Shown here one piece after another: positions 1 to 9,603 of a stretch of DNA of 64,000 bases. Within the stretch, counting starts at the first letter, position 1. Each line of letters opens with the position of its first letter. The position numbers were made by a program, and so were the translations under genes. The DNA comes from Lunularia cruciata (lineage: Eukaryota; Streptophyta; Marchantiopsida; Lunulariales; Lunulariaceae). The notes beneath the pieces were generated by a model. That model was not told the DNA's origin and did not search any database. It saw nothing but the letters and a program-made list of their open reading frames with translations. The stretch covers positions 32,059,001 through 32,123,000 of the forward strand of contig OX419758.1 in NCBI GenBank assembly GCA_948567375.1, read 5' to 3'.

Positions 1-2
1 CA

Positions 3-134
3 ATGGAGGTTGATGCAATTCAACAACGACCATTGGGCATGACAGACAGGGAGAAACTGCGACAAAATGGTGGTTGTTTTTATTGTCGCCAGTTGGGGCA
101 TTGCATTGCTGAATGTCCACTTAAGAATGGATGA
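3..134 (+). pseudogene. gag: A1 gag C-terminal fragment with CCHC zinc knuckle
   Basis: This short open stretch ends with the zinc knuckle CFYCRQLGHCIAEC, a C-X2-C-X4-H-X4-C nucleic-acid-binding motif typical of retroelement nucleocapsid. The rest of gag lies upstream of the window. A TGA at 132-134 ends the frame just after the knuckle, and the protease follows in another frame. The same knuckle occurs in A2, A4 and A5 on the minus strand, which fixes the identity. Confidence 0.8.
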
Positions 135-226
135 CCTCAACAAGTTGCCCAAGTGGAGGTTGTGGAGCGGAATGATCAGGGAAATGAGGGATCCCAGTAG
201 GAGATTTTGAGCCGCCTACTGGGAGT

Positions 227-714
227 TTGATTAGTTCCATTGGGATTGAAGGCTCGACCTATGCAAGTCTGCTTCACTTGCAAGGTATGATATCTAATCG
301 GGGTTGTAGGATTTTGGTTGATTCTAGAAGTTCAGAGAATTGCATGTCTATGCAAGTAGCAAAGGAATTGGGTATTCCTATCAAGCCAGTGATTGGAAGT
401 AGTTTGATGATGGCGGATGGTAGAAAGGGTTTGCATTCCGCACCTCACATCCTGTTACCTTCAAGATTGGGAAGGAGTATTTGGAGTGTATGAGGTTTGT
501 AGTGGCACCTCTACACTATGATATCATTCTGGGTCTACCTTGGCTTGAATGTCATAAGGTTCAATTTGATTGGACCTGATGCCAAATTCAAGTACAACAC
601 CAAGGTAGGAATTTCTGATTAGGCTGTTTGGCACCTCTGAGTAAGACACCTAAGAATAGTCAATCCCAAGATGGGAAGTTTGTCGAGAAGGTAGCTATAG
701 AGTGAATCTGGTAG
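227..714 (+). pseudogene. A1 aspartic protease (retropepsin), mutated
   Basis: Translation of 227-493 gives a retropepsin-like domain. The active-site loop reads LVDSRSSENC where sister copies A2 and A5 have DFGSS and DSGSS, so the conserved Gly is Arg here (GGA to AGA). A small deletion near 430 shifts the frame. The following segment (about 480-620) still encodes the ILGLPWLE motif seen in the protease C-terminus of the other copies, but in another frame. The enzyme would mature the gag-pol polyprotein; this copy cannot be active. Confidence 0.75.
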
Positions 715-718
715 GGAG

Positions 719-2256
719 ATGAGTCCCAGGAAGGCAACCATGGAGCAAGCTTGGAAGAGAGATGAGTCCCTAGAAGGGAAGTTTGTTAAGGAAGCAGCTA
801 TAGAGCAAGCTTTGGAGGAAGATAAGTCTATATTCGCGGTGTGGATCAAGCCGATTGCACAAGAACAATCTAAGGAGGGCCAAGTGTCGCATCAAGCAAT
901 GGTTGATTGGATAGTTCAGGAGTTTGCAGATGTGTTTCCGGATGATCTGCCAAAGGGATTATCCTTTGATCAAGGTATGCCTTTGAAGATCAAGTTATTG
1001 CCAGGGAGTACTCCAGTGAGTAGACCAATCTATCGGCTCTCACCAAAGGAGTTGGAGGAGTTGCAAACAACACTTACAGAGTTGTTGGAGAAGGATTTCA
1101 TACGACATAGTACCTCTCCTTGGGGAGCACCGGTACTATTTGTTCCAAAGAAGGATGGAGGACTTTGTTTTTGTATTGATTACCGTGGGCTTAATAAGCA
1201 AACCATGAAGAATGCATATCCCTTGCTTGGGATCAATGACTTACTTGATCAACTAAATGGAGCACGTTACTTTTCCAAGTTGGATCTTTGTAGCAGCTAT
1301 TGGCAAATTCCGATTGATAAAGAGGATGTGCAAAAGACTGCCTTTTGCACAAGGTATGGACATTTTGAGTGGAGAGTTCTACCATTCGGACTCACTAATG
1401 CTCCAGTAGTCTTCATGGATCAGATGCATCGGGTGTTGGAAGGACTATTGGATCAGTCCGTGGTGGTTTTTTGGATGATATCTTAATCTATAGCAAGACA
1501 GAGGCAGAACACGTGAATCATGTGCAAGAAGTCCTAAGACAACTACAACAATGGAAATTTTACTGCAAGAAGTCGAAGTGTGCTTTTTGGCAGAAGGAGG
1601 TTACCTTCTTGGATCATAAGATCTCATCAGAGGGGATCAAGATGGAGGAAGAGAAGATCAAGGCCATTACTGATTGGCCTACCCCAAAGAATGCTACAGA
1701 AGTACGTGCATTCAATGGATTGGCCAGTTTTTACCGGCGGTTCATCCACTATTATGCTCATGTGGTTGCACCATTGACTGACCTCTTGGGCAAGAACTCG
1801 AGCTTCCTGTGGAACACCAAACATGAAGAAGCATTCCAAAAGTTGAAACATATGGTGTCTTCAAGACCCATTCTTCAACCATATGATCCTCAACTACCTT
1901 GTGTGGTTGATTTTGATGCTTCTAACTTTGCAATTGGAGTTGTGTTGCAACAAGAATTTCCAGATGGACTACATCCCATTGCCTTTGTGTCTCGCTGACT
2001 AAATATAGCTGAAAGAAATTACTCTACTCAAGATTAGGAACAACTTACAATGGTATATGCCACCAAGGTATGGAGGCATTATCTCTTGGGAAAACAAGTG
2101 ATCATGCAAACTTATCACAAACCATTGTTGCAGACCTTACACCTGGAACACATGAAGAGTCAACATCATGGATGGGAAGAGCAACTTCAATTGTTCAACA
2201 TCAAACTTGAGTACAAACCAGGTCGGTTTCATGTCATCCCTGATGCTCTATCATGA
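719..2256 (+). pseudogene. pol: A1 reverse transcriptase and RNase H
   Basis: The frame from 719 to 1486 carries the RT fingers and palm ([40 protein letters not shown]). The polymerase motif is cut by a one-base deletion in a run of T near 1470: the sister copies read [12 protein letters not shown], but here the frame breaks inside the motif and resumes as DDILIYS in the frame of 1471-1998. RNase H follows (VVDFDASNFAIG) and continues through 2050-2256 after stops near 1998-2049. This domain would copy element RNA into DNA and remove the RNA strand. This copy is disabled by at least one frameshift and several stops. Confidence 0.85.
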
Positions 2257-2370
2257 TGACCTGATTTGAAGTCCCTTCCTCTCATCGTAGCAACAATTAC
2301 GACGGTGTCAATTGACCCCAAGATCCATAACGAGTTTTGATTAGCTCTACAACAAGATGCCTTCTTCCAA

Positions 2371-3673
2371 ATGGTACATGGTCGTCTAACAATAGGTGAC
2401 AAGGAGTACAACACCTTCTCCTTCAAGGAAGGCCTTCTATTCCATGCGGACCGGATCTATGTTCCAGCCAAAGGTGATCTTCAACTTGTGCACCTTCAAG
2501 AAGCCCATGATTTACCCATCGCTGGTCACATGGGTGTGGAGAAGACCTTGAGTACCCTCCAACGTCAATGGTGGTAGCCCAACATGACATGAGATGTTCA
2601 AGAATTTGTCAGATCGTGTGAGAAATGACAACGTAACAAGGCCAGTAACCAAAAGCCAAGTGGACTCCTTCAACCACTCGCCATTCCATTTGCTCACTGG
2701 GAGCATGTGAGCTTGGATCTCATCACATCCTTGCCAAAGACAAAACAAGGACACACCGCAATCGTGGTGTTTGTGGATAAGCTTAGTAAGCAAATCCACT
2801 TGGCACCAACCTATGATACCGTGGATGCTCCAACCTTAGCGCAAATCTACTTTGACAATGTCTTCAAGCATCATGGGATGCCACATGTACTCATCAATGA
2901 CCGTGATCCTCGATTTACCGGGAAGTTTTGGCAAGCACTCTTCTAGATACTTGGTACCAAGCTTGCTTTGTCCACAACCTATCATCCTCAAACTGATGGA
3001 CAAACCAAACGTGCAAATCGTACATTGGAGGATATGTTGCGAGCCTTTGTCAATGTCCACCATACCAATTGGGATGAATGTCTTGCAGCTGCAGAATTTG
3101 CCTACAACAATTCCAAACAAGCAAGCACTAGATTTTCTCCCTTCTTTCTCAATTTTGGCCAAGATCCGCTTGTTCTAGATTCTCTTCTTGCTCCCCCTCC
3201 ATCTCAGGTTCCTCATACTTCCACATTCTTGACCACTATATCCCAATCGCTCCAACAAGCCAAGTCTCACCTCCTTGTTGCTCGAATCGCCAAAAAAAAT
3301 ATGCGAACCACCATCATCGTGATCTCACCTTTGAAGTTGGTGATAAAGTCATGCTATCCTCTAGTAACCTCCCTCTCCCACTTGATACCCAAGTTTGTAA
3401 ACTTGCCCCTAACTGGATAGGACCCTTTGATATCACCCAAATTGTCTCTTCTGTTGCTTATCGACTTGCCTTACCTTGTCACATGCGTATCCATCTCGTC
3501 TTTTATGTTTCCAAGTTGAAACCCTTTGTTCCTAAACCCTCTTCCTTTTCCTCTCGAGTCCAACCTCCCCCTCTTCCTATCCCTATCAATGATCATGAGG
3601 AGTACAAAGTTGATCGTATCCTTGCACGTTGCCATATCCAACAAGGCCGTCGCCAAAATACGGAGTATAAGGT
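2371..3673 (+). pseudogene. pol: A1 integrase with start of chromodomain
   Basis: Integrase core motifs are present: VSLDLITSLP (first Asp), INDRDPRFTG (second Asp) and YHPQTDGQTKRAN. In the last motif the catalytic Glu expected 36 residues after the second Asp is Lys. The zinc-binding N-terminus lies around 2460-2660 with stops at about 2575-2630. The C-terminal part (3351-3673) includes the GPF...PCHMRIHLVFYVSKL segment and the first strands of a chromodomain (YKVDRILARC), where A2 is inserted. The chromodomain tail resumes at 9300. Chromodomains are known to bias integration toward heterochromatin in this group. Confidence 0.85.
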
Positions 3674-4082
3674 TGTAAAAGACCGAAACCGAGGAGAGAA
3701 ATAGGAGAATGGAAACTCACATTGGGACACTTGAATGAGGGAAAACTCCAAATTCCTAGCATGAGCTTCGGCCTTGGTATTTATAGGTAGCATACAAGAC
3801 TCTTGAAGCTTCTCAAGAAGCTTCCTTGAGCTGCTTTCTTGGAGTGCAAGCCAAGTTAACTAGGAAGCTTCTCAAGAAGCTTTTTCCTTGAAGCCGCCTA
3901 CTTGGCGTGCAAGCTAAGCTAGTTAGAAGCTTCTAGAAGCTACCTGCTTAGGGCGCAAGTTAACTAGTTGGGAAGCTTCCCAAGAAGCTTCTTAGATGCT
4001 TCTAGAATATTCTAGGCTAATTTTTCTTATTCTCTACTTTGTAAGCCCGACTAACTTTGTCTTTAAACTCCATATTGTTACA
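3674..4082 (-). repeat. A2 3' LTR (409 bp)
   Basis: The repeat starts TGTAAAAGACC at 3674 and ends TTGTTACA at 4082 on the plus strand. It aligns along its length with 8877-9299, 21293-21705, 34806-35202 and 54643-55062. In sense orientation it holds AAGCTTC-rich palindromes, then a TATAAATA box, then a short transcribed end. A perfect alternating GAA-TTC-GAA array is at 3926-3938. Confidence 0.92.
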
Positions 4083-5650
4083 TATTCTCCCGCCGCTAGT
4101 TGGTGACGTCCTCGTCGCCCATAAAGCTTCGAAGTCCTTGATGGCCATCTGTGCATTCTGGAGGTGAGAAAGAGGTTCTTATGTGGCATCATGAAGGGGA
4201 TACCCTTTCCAAAGGACCTTGTACTTTGTATGTTGGCGATGGCCTTGTTAAATATAGCGACACACAAGGATACGATCAACTTCATACTCCTCATGATCAT
4301 TGATAGGGATAGGAAGAGGGGGAGGTTGGACTCAAGAGGAAAAGGAAGAAGGGTTAGGAACAAAGGGTTTTAACTTGGAAACATGAAAGACAAGATGGAT
4401 ATGCATGTGACAAGGTAAGGCAAGTTGATAAGCAATAGAAGAGATAATGTGGGTGATATCAAAGGGTCCTATCCAATTAGGAGCAAGTTTACAAACTTGG
4501 GTATCAAGTGGGAGAGGGAGGTTACTAGAGGATAGCATGACTTTATCACCAACTTCAAAGGTGAGATCACGACGATGATGGTCTGCATATTGTTTTTGAC
4601 GATTCTGAGCAACAAGGAGGTGAGATTTGGCTTGTTGGAGAGATTGGCATATAGTGGTCAAGAATGTAGAAGTATGAGGAACCTGAGAGGAAGGGGGAGC
4701 AAGAAGAGAATCTAGAACAAGCAGATCTTGGCCAAAATTGAGAAAGAAGGGAGAAAATCCAGTGCTTGCCTATTTGGAATTGTTGTAGGCAAATTCTGCA
4801 GCTGCAAGACATTCATCCCATTTGGTATGGTGGATATTGACAAAGGCCCGCAACATATCCTCCAATGTACGATTGGCACGTTTGGTTTGTCCATCAGTTT
4901 GAGGATGATAGGCCGTGGATAAAGCAAGCTTGGTGCCGAGTATCTGGAAGAGTGCTTGCCAAAACTTCCCGGTAAATTGAGGATCTCGGTTGGAGATGAG
5001 TACACGTGGCATCCCATGATGCTTGAAGACATTGTCGAAGTAGATTTGTGCTAAGGTTGGAGCATCCACGGTATCACAGGTTGGTGCCAAGTGGATTTGC
5101 TTACTAAGCTTATCCACAAACACCACAATTGCGGTGTGTCCTTGTTTTGTCTTTGGCAAGGATGTGATGAGATCCAAGCTCACATGCTCCCAACGAGCAG
5201 ATGGAATGGCGAGTGGTTGAAGGAGTCCACTCGGCTTCTGGTTGCTGGCCTTGTTCCGTTGGCAAATTTCACATGATCGAACAAAGTCTTGAACATCTCG
5301 TGTCATGTTGGGCCATCACCATTGGCATTGGAGGGTGCCAAGGTCTTGTCCACTCCCATGTGACCAGCTATTGGTAAATCATGGGTTTCTTGAAGGCGCA
5401 CAAGTCAAAGATCACCTTTGGCTGGAACATAGATCTAGTCTGATGGAATTAAAGGCCTCCTTGAAAGAGAAGGTGTTGTACTCCTTGTTGCGTGCTATTA
5501 GACAACCATGTACCATTTGGAAGAAGGAATCTTGTTGTAGAGCTGATTGAAACTCATTATGGATCTTAGGGTCAATGGACACCATTGTAATTGCCGCCAT
5601 GATGAGAGGAAGATCCTTCAAATCAGGTTGTCTTGATAGAGCATCGGGGA
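4083..5650 (-). pseudogene. pol: A2 integrase and chromodomain
   Basis: Read from right to left, this holds the zinc-finger part (CEICQRNKASNQKP), the catalytic core (VSLDLITSLP, then ISNRDPQFTG) and YHPQTDGQTKRAN. The second catalytic Asp is Asn and the catalytic Glu is Lys. The segment 4332-4661 encodes the C-terminal domain with CHMHIHLVFHVSKL, and the chromodomain lies at about 4100-4330. A purine-rich tract (GGCGGGAGAATA in sense) directly precedes the 3' LTR. Several stops and frame changes make it a pseudogene. Confidence 0.87.
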
Positions 5651-7004
5651 TGACATGGAACCAACCTGGTTTTTACTCAAGTTTGATGTCAAACAATTGG
5701 AGTTGCTCTTCCCATCAATGATGCCAACTCTTCATGTGCATCAAGTGTAAGGTCTGGAACAATGGTTTGTGATCAATTTGTATGATCACTTGTTTCCCCA
5801 AGAGATAATGTCTCCATACCTTGGTGGCATATTCCATTGCAAGTTGTTCCCAATCTCAAGCAGAGTAATTTCTTTCAGCTGTATTTAGTCGGCGAGACAC
5901 AAAGGCAATAGGATGTAGTTCATCTGGAAATTCCTGTTGCAACACAACTCCAATTGCAAAGTTAAAAGCATCAAAATCAACCACACAAGGTAGTTGAGGA
6001 TCATATGGTTGAAGAATAGGTCTTGAAGACACCATATGCTTTAACTTCTGGAATGCTTCTTCATGCTTGGTGGTCTACTGGAAGCTCAAGTTCTTTCCCA
6101 AGAGGTCAATCAATGGTGCAGCCATGTGAGCATAATAGTGGATGAACCGTCGGTAAAAACTGGCCAATCCATTGAATGCTCGTACTTTTGTAGCATCCTT
6201 CAGGGTAGGCCAATCAGTAATGGCCTTGATCTTCTCTTCTTCCATCTTGATCCCCTCTGATGAGATCTTATGACCCAAGAAGGTAACCTCCTTCTGCCAA
6301 AAAGCACACTTTGACTTCTTGTAGTAAAATTTCCACTGTCGTAGTCGTCTTAGGACTTCTCGCACATGATTCCTGTGTCTTGCCTTTGTCCTACTATAGA
6401 TTAAGATATCATCTGAGAACACTACCACGGACTGATCCAATAGTCCCTCCAACACCCGGTGCATCTGATCCATGAAGACTATTGGAGCATTAGTGAGTCC
6501 GAATGGTAGAAATCTCCACTCAAAATGTCCATACCTTGTGCAAAAGGCAGTCTTTTGCACGTCCTCTCCTTCAATAGGAATTTGCCAATAGCCGCTATGA
6601 AGATCTAGCTTGGAAAAGTAGCGTGCTCCACTTAATTGGTCAAGCAAGTCATTGATCCAAGGCAAGGCATATGCATTCTTCACGGTTTGCTTATTAAGCC
6701 CACGGTAATCAATACAAAAAAAAAGTCCTCCATCCTTCTTTGGAACAAATAGTACCGATGCTTCCCATGGAGAGGTACTATGTTGTATGAAATCCTTCTC
6801 CAACAACTCTGTAAGTGTTGTTTACAACTCCTCCAACTCCTTTGGTGAGAGCCGATAGATTGGTCTACTCACTGGAGTACTCCCTGGCAATAACTCAATC
6901 TTGAAGGGCATACCTCGATCAGAGGGTAATCCCTTTGGCAGATCATCCGGAAACACATCTGCAAACTCCTGAACTATCTGATCAACCGTTGCTTGGTGCG
7001 GCAC
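5651..7004 (-). pseudogene. pol: A2 reverse transcriptase and RNase H
   Basis: The frame at 6075-6806 is a long uninterrupted RT segment with [26 protein letters not shown] and the polymerase motif FSDDILIYS, so both catalytic aspartates survive. The N-terminal RT part lies at 6822-7004 after one stop. RNase H continues at lower coordinates to about 5650 with VDFDAFNFAIG and the primer-grip region, broken by several stops. This is the best preserved RT of the family-A copies in the window. Confidence 0.88.
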
Positions 7005-7017
7005 CTAGCCCTCCTTA

Positions 7018-7257
7018 GATTGTTCTTGTGCAATCGGCTTGATCCACACCGCAAATATAGACTTATCTTCCTCCAAAGCTTGCTCTATGGTTGCTTCCTT
7101 AACAAACTTCCCTTCTAGGGACTCATCTCTCTTCCAAGCTTGCTCCATGGTTGCCTTCTTGGCAAACTTCCCATCGTGGGACTCATCTCCCTTCCAGATT
7201 TGCTCTATGGTTACCTTCTCAACAAACTTCCCATCTTGGGACTGACTATTCTTAGGT
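7018..7257 (-). repeat. 60-bp tandem coding repeat in the protease-RT linker of A2
   Basis: Three units with an exact 60-bp spacing (TGCTCTATGG at 7081 and 7201, TGCTCCATGG at 7141) encode a 20-residue module of the type [20 protein letters not shown]. The same module is repeated in A1, A3, A4 and A5. It lies between protease and RT, where plant Gypsy elements usually have an unstructured linker. The charged, helix-prone composition suggests a spacer or cleavage region, which is inference. Confidence 0.75.
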
Positions 7258-7259
7258 GT

Positions 7260-7679
7260 CTTACTTAGAGGTGCCAGACAACCTAATCAGAAATTCCTAC
7301 CTTGGTGTTGTACTTGAATTTGACGTCGGGTCTAATCAAATTGAACCTTATGATGTTCAAGCCAAGGTAGACCCAGAATGATATCATAGTGTAGAGGTGT
7401 CACTACAAACCTTATACACTCCAAATACTCCTTCCCAATCTTGAAGGTAACAGGATGCGAGGTGCGGAATGCAAAACCTTTTCTACCATCCGCCATCATC
7501 AAACTACTTCCAATCACTGGCTTGATAGGAATACCCAATTCCTTTGCTACTTGCATAGATATGCAATTCTCTGAACTTCCAAAATCAACCAAAATCCTAC
7601 AACCCTGATTAGATATCATACCTTGCAAGTGAAGCAAACTTGCATAGGTCGAGCCTTCAATCCCATTGGAACTAATCAA
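7260..7679 (-). pseudogene. A2 aspartic protease
   Basis: The 115-residue frame at 7332-7679 contains GCRILVDFGSSENC with the retropepsin Asp and Gly (D-F-G-S) and ends with the conserved ILGLPWLEHHKVQFD. The strand-plus-flap size of about 110 residues fits retroelement proteases. A TAA/TAG-type break follows before the linker. The upstream gag is in another frame. Confidence 0.82.
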
Positions 7680-8863
7680 GCTCCCAGTAGGCAGCTTGAA
7701 ATCTCCTTCTAGGATTCTTCGTTTCCTTGATCATTCTGTTCCACAAAATCCATCTGGGCAACTTGTCAAGGTCGTCCATTCCTAAGTGGACATTCAGCAA
7801 TGCAATGTCCAACTTGGCGACAATAAAAGCAACCTCTATTTTGTTGTAATCTTTCTCTATCTGTTGTGCCAAGTGGTCTTCGTTGGATAGCATCAATCTC
7901 CATTGGTACCGGTTCTTCCACTTGTGGTAATGGTAGGTTTTGTGTAGGTTGAGGTTGAGACCAAGTTGTCGCAACTAAGGAATCAAAACGCTCAGCCAAT
8001 TGCATGGCTTCTTCTATGTTTTGTGGCTCTTGCATGGTCACCTCCAATCTGGTTTGTGACTTCAATCCTCACACAAATTGATCCAGAACTTCACCTTCTT
8101 GGATATCTGGAATTTGCATGATGATATTTTGAAATTGTGTGATGTAGCTTCTCATTGAGCCAATCTGCCTCAACTCTGCCAATTTATCTCGTGCAGCTCA
8201 GGTGGCATTTATAGTCTGAAATCGACCAAGTATTGCATCCTTGAATTCTACCCATGTCAAAATTGGTGTAACAATTTGTCGTTCAGCTCTTTCTACTCGA
8301 AATCACCACCAAAGTTTTGCCACGCCATCCAATTGGCTAGAAGCCAAGAGAATTTGTTTCCGCTAGTCTTGAAGATTGGTGGCTTCAAAGTAACGTTCAT
8401 AGTCAAACACAAAATTCTCCACTGTGCTTGGAAGATTCTTGCCTTCAAACACCTTGGGTTTTGGAAATCAAATGCGATCTTCTTTATCTTGAACTGGCGC
8501 TCTGTCTATCTGTTCTCATCGTTGCTGGTCTCGTTCATCCAACAATCAAGTAAGATGCTCAATTTGTTGTTGCATTGCAAGGATAACATACGGTATTGCC
8601 GCCATCACTACTACTCTATTCCACTACCCTCAATTTATCTAGTTGATTAACACATAGATACAACACGTCCACCGTTCTCCATAAGTTACAATTGGAAGTA
8701 TCAAGGGTTCCTTTGACACGGTGATCATATGTAGAAAATCCTGCCCGAAGCGTGAGGTGATGAATTGTGTGAAATGATGCTTTGGTAATATCTGGACAAG
8801 AAAGTCCCAATGGTTTGGTGGAAGTGAATTTGGTGGTCCATAAATTCCATCCATTTCATTCTT
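7680..8863 (-). pseudogene. gag: A2 gag
   Basis: The zinc knuckle CFYCRQVGHCIAEC is encoded within 7766-8065, preceded by a proline-rich stretch and the end of a Retrotrans_gag-like domain (LEVTMQEPQNIEEAMQLAERF). Farther upstream (8066-8640) the capsid-like region is recognisable by alignment with A4 and A5 (QFVQGLKSQT, LAELRQIGSMRSYITQF in broken frames). Frameshifts and stops are frequent, so no intact gag can be read. Confidence 0.78.
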
Positions 8864-8875
8864 GCTCTGATACCA
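8864..8875 (-). promoter_or_regulatory. Primer binding site, tRNA-iMet type
   Basis: The minus strand reads TGGTATCAGAGC one base inside the 5' LTR end. It is complementary to the 3' end of plant initiator tRNA-Met, the usual primer for minus-strand synthesis in chromoviruses. It fixes the LTR boundary at 8877. Confidence 0.93.
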
Positions 8876-8980
8876 ATGTAAAAGACCAGAACCGAGGAGA
8901 GAAATAGGAGAATGGAAACTCACATTGGGACACTTGAATGAGGGAAAACTCCGAATGCCTAGCATGAGCTTTGGCCTTGG

Positions 8981-8988
8981 TATTTATA
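8981..8988 (-). promoter_or_regulatory. TATA box of the A2 5' LTR
   Basis: TATAAATA on the minus strand is preceded by GCTACC and about 20-150 bp upstream by the GAA/TTC arrays. The same box lies in the same position in the A3 LTR (21594-21601) and the other family-A LTRs. It would place the transcript start roughly 30 bp farther along. Confidence 0.7.
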
Positions 8989-9128
8989 GGTAGCATACAA
9001 GACTCTTGAAGCTTCTCAAGAAGCTTCCTTGAGCCGCTTTCTTGGAGTGCAAGCCAAGTTAACTAGGAAGCTTCTCAAGAAGCTTTTTTCTAGAAGCCAC
9101 CTACTTGGCGTGCAAGCTAAGCTAGTTA

Positions 9129-9155
9129 GAAGCTTCTAGAAGCTTCCTTCTAGAA
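9129..9155. promoter_or_regulatory. Heat-shock-element-like array in the A2 5' LTR
   Basis: The array GAAGCTTCTAGAAGCTTC at 9129-9146 has four perfectly alternating GAA/TTC units with 2-bp gaps, followed by TTCTAGAA at 9148-9155. The heat-shock-factor consensus is nGAAnnTTCnnGAAn. Equivalent arrays lie at 3926-3938, 9583-9595, 21434-21451, 35059-35071 and 54897-54914, with degenerate versions at 49809-49826 and 59785-59802. Binding is inferred, not shown. Confidence 0.6.
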
Positions 9156-9299
9156 GCTACCTCCTTACGGCACAAGTTAACTAGTTAGGAAGCTTCCCAA
9201 GAAGCTTCTCAGATGCTTCTAGAATATTCTAGGCTATTTTGTCTTATTCTCTACTTTGTAAGCCCGACTAACTTTGTCTCTAAACTCCATATTGTTACA

Positions 9300-9437
9300 A
9301 AGGTCCTTTGGAAAGGGTATTTCCTTCATGATGCCACCTGGGAGCCTCTTTCTCACCTCCTGAATGCACAGACAGCCATCTAGGAATTCAAAGCTTCATT
9401 GGCGACGAGGACATCACCAACTAGCGGCGGGGGAATA
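9300..9437 (+). pseudogene. pol: A1 chromodomain tail and polypurine tract
   Basis: This is the A1 segment displaced by A2. Translation gives WKGYFLHDATWEPLSHL, the C-terminal half of a chromodomain with its aromatic Trp residues, then a stop in AQTAI*EFKAS. The purine-rich GGCGGGGGAATA at 9426-9437 lies directly before the LTR and is the plus-strand primer. Confidence 0.85.
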
Positions 9438-9603
9438 TGTAACAATATGGGGTTTAGCGACGAAGTTAGTTGGGCTTACAAAGTAGCACATAAGACAAAT
9501 TAGCTTCAAATATTCCGGAAGTATGTAGGAAGCTTCATGGGAAGCATCCCGGTTAGCTTAGCTTGCACCTTAAGTAAGTAGCTTCTAGAAGCTTCCTTCT
9601 AGA
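9438..9603 (+). repeat. A1 3' LTR, truncated
   Basis: The LTR starts TGTAACAATATGG directly after the purine tract and includes TTCTAGAAGCTTC at 9583-9595. After 166 bp it breaks at CCTTCTAGA, and position 9604 begins in the middle of the protease of another copy (TTCAAGTACAACACC). The missing 250 bp or so include the TATA box and R/U5, so the junction is a deletion or illegitimate recombination. Confidence 0.85.

Larger units (their letters stand above)
3674..9299 (-). mobile_element. Chromovirus A2, full length, inserted in the A1 chromodomain
   Basis: This complete 5626-bp family-A element reads on the minus strand. Its LTRs are 3674-4082 (3') and 8877-9299 (5'), both with TGTAACA...TACA ends when read in sense. 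A tRNA-iMet primer site lies beside the 5' LTR and a purine-rich tract beside the 3' LTR. The flanks share AGGT at 3670-3673 and 9300-9303, and removing A2 rejoins the A1 chromodomain frame seen intact in A3. All coding parts are present but interrupted by stops. A2 is therefore younger than A1 and belongs to the same family. Confidence 0.93.
8877..9299 (-). repeat. A2 5' LTR (423 bp)
   Basis: The repeat runs from TGTAAAAGACC to TTGTTACA on the plus strand and matches 3674-4082 over its whole length. In sense orientation the order is a short open stretch of about 20 codons, AAGCTTC palindromes, a TATAAATA box, then the R/U5 end. The sister LTR pair differs by substitutions and small indels (409 versus 423 bp), so the insertion is not recent. 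Confidence 0.93.
1..9603 (+). mobile_element. Chromovirus A1 (Ty3/Gypsy), 5' end outside window, split by A2
   Basis: The internal part of a family-A chromovirus begins in gag at the window edge and runs through protease, reverse transcriptase, RNase H and integrase to 3673, where a second copy in opposite orientation (A2) interrupts it. The chromodomain resumes at 9300, followed by a purine tract and the 3' LTR from 9438. That LTR stops at 9603, where unrelated internal sequence of another family-A copy begins. The order gag-PR-RT-RH-IN-chromodomain defines Ty3/Gypsy chromoviruses. Many frames are broken, so the copy is dead. Its 5' LTR is not in the window, so its age cannot be judged from LTR divergence. 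Confidence 0.9.

Noticed and set aside
2836-3162. Antisense and alternative-frame ORFs over the family-A integrase (also 4712-5032 and 50047-50823)
   Set aside because: They recur only because the integrase sequence recurs; the sense frame carries the recognisable motifs.
9300-9437. Independent chromodomain gene
   Set aside because: It is the displaced end of A1 pol; joining across A2 restores the order seen in A3.
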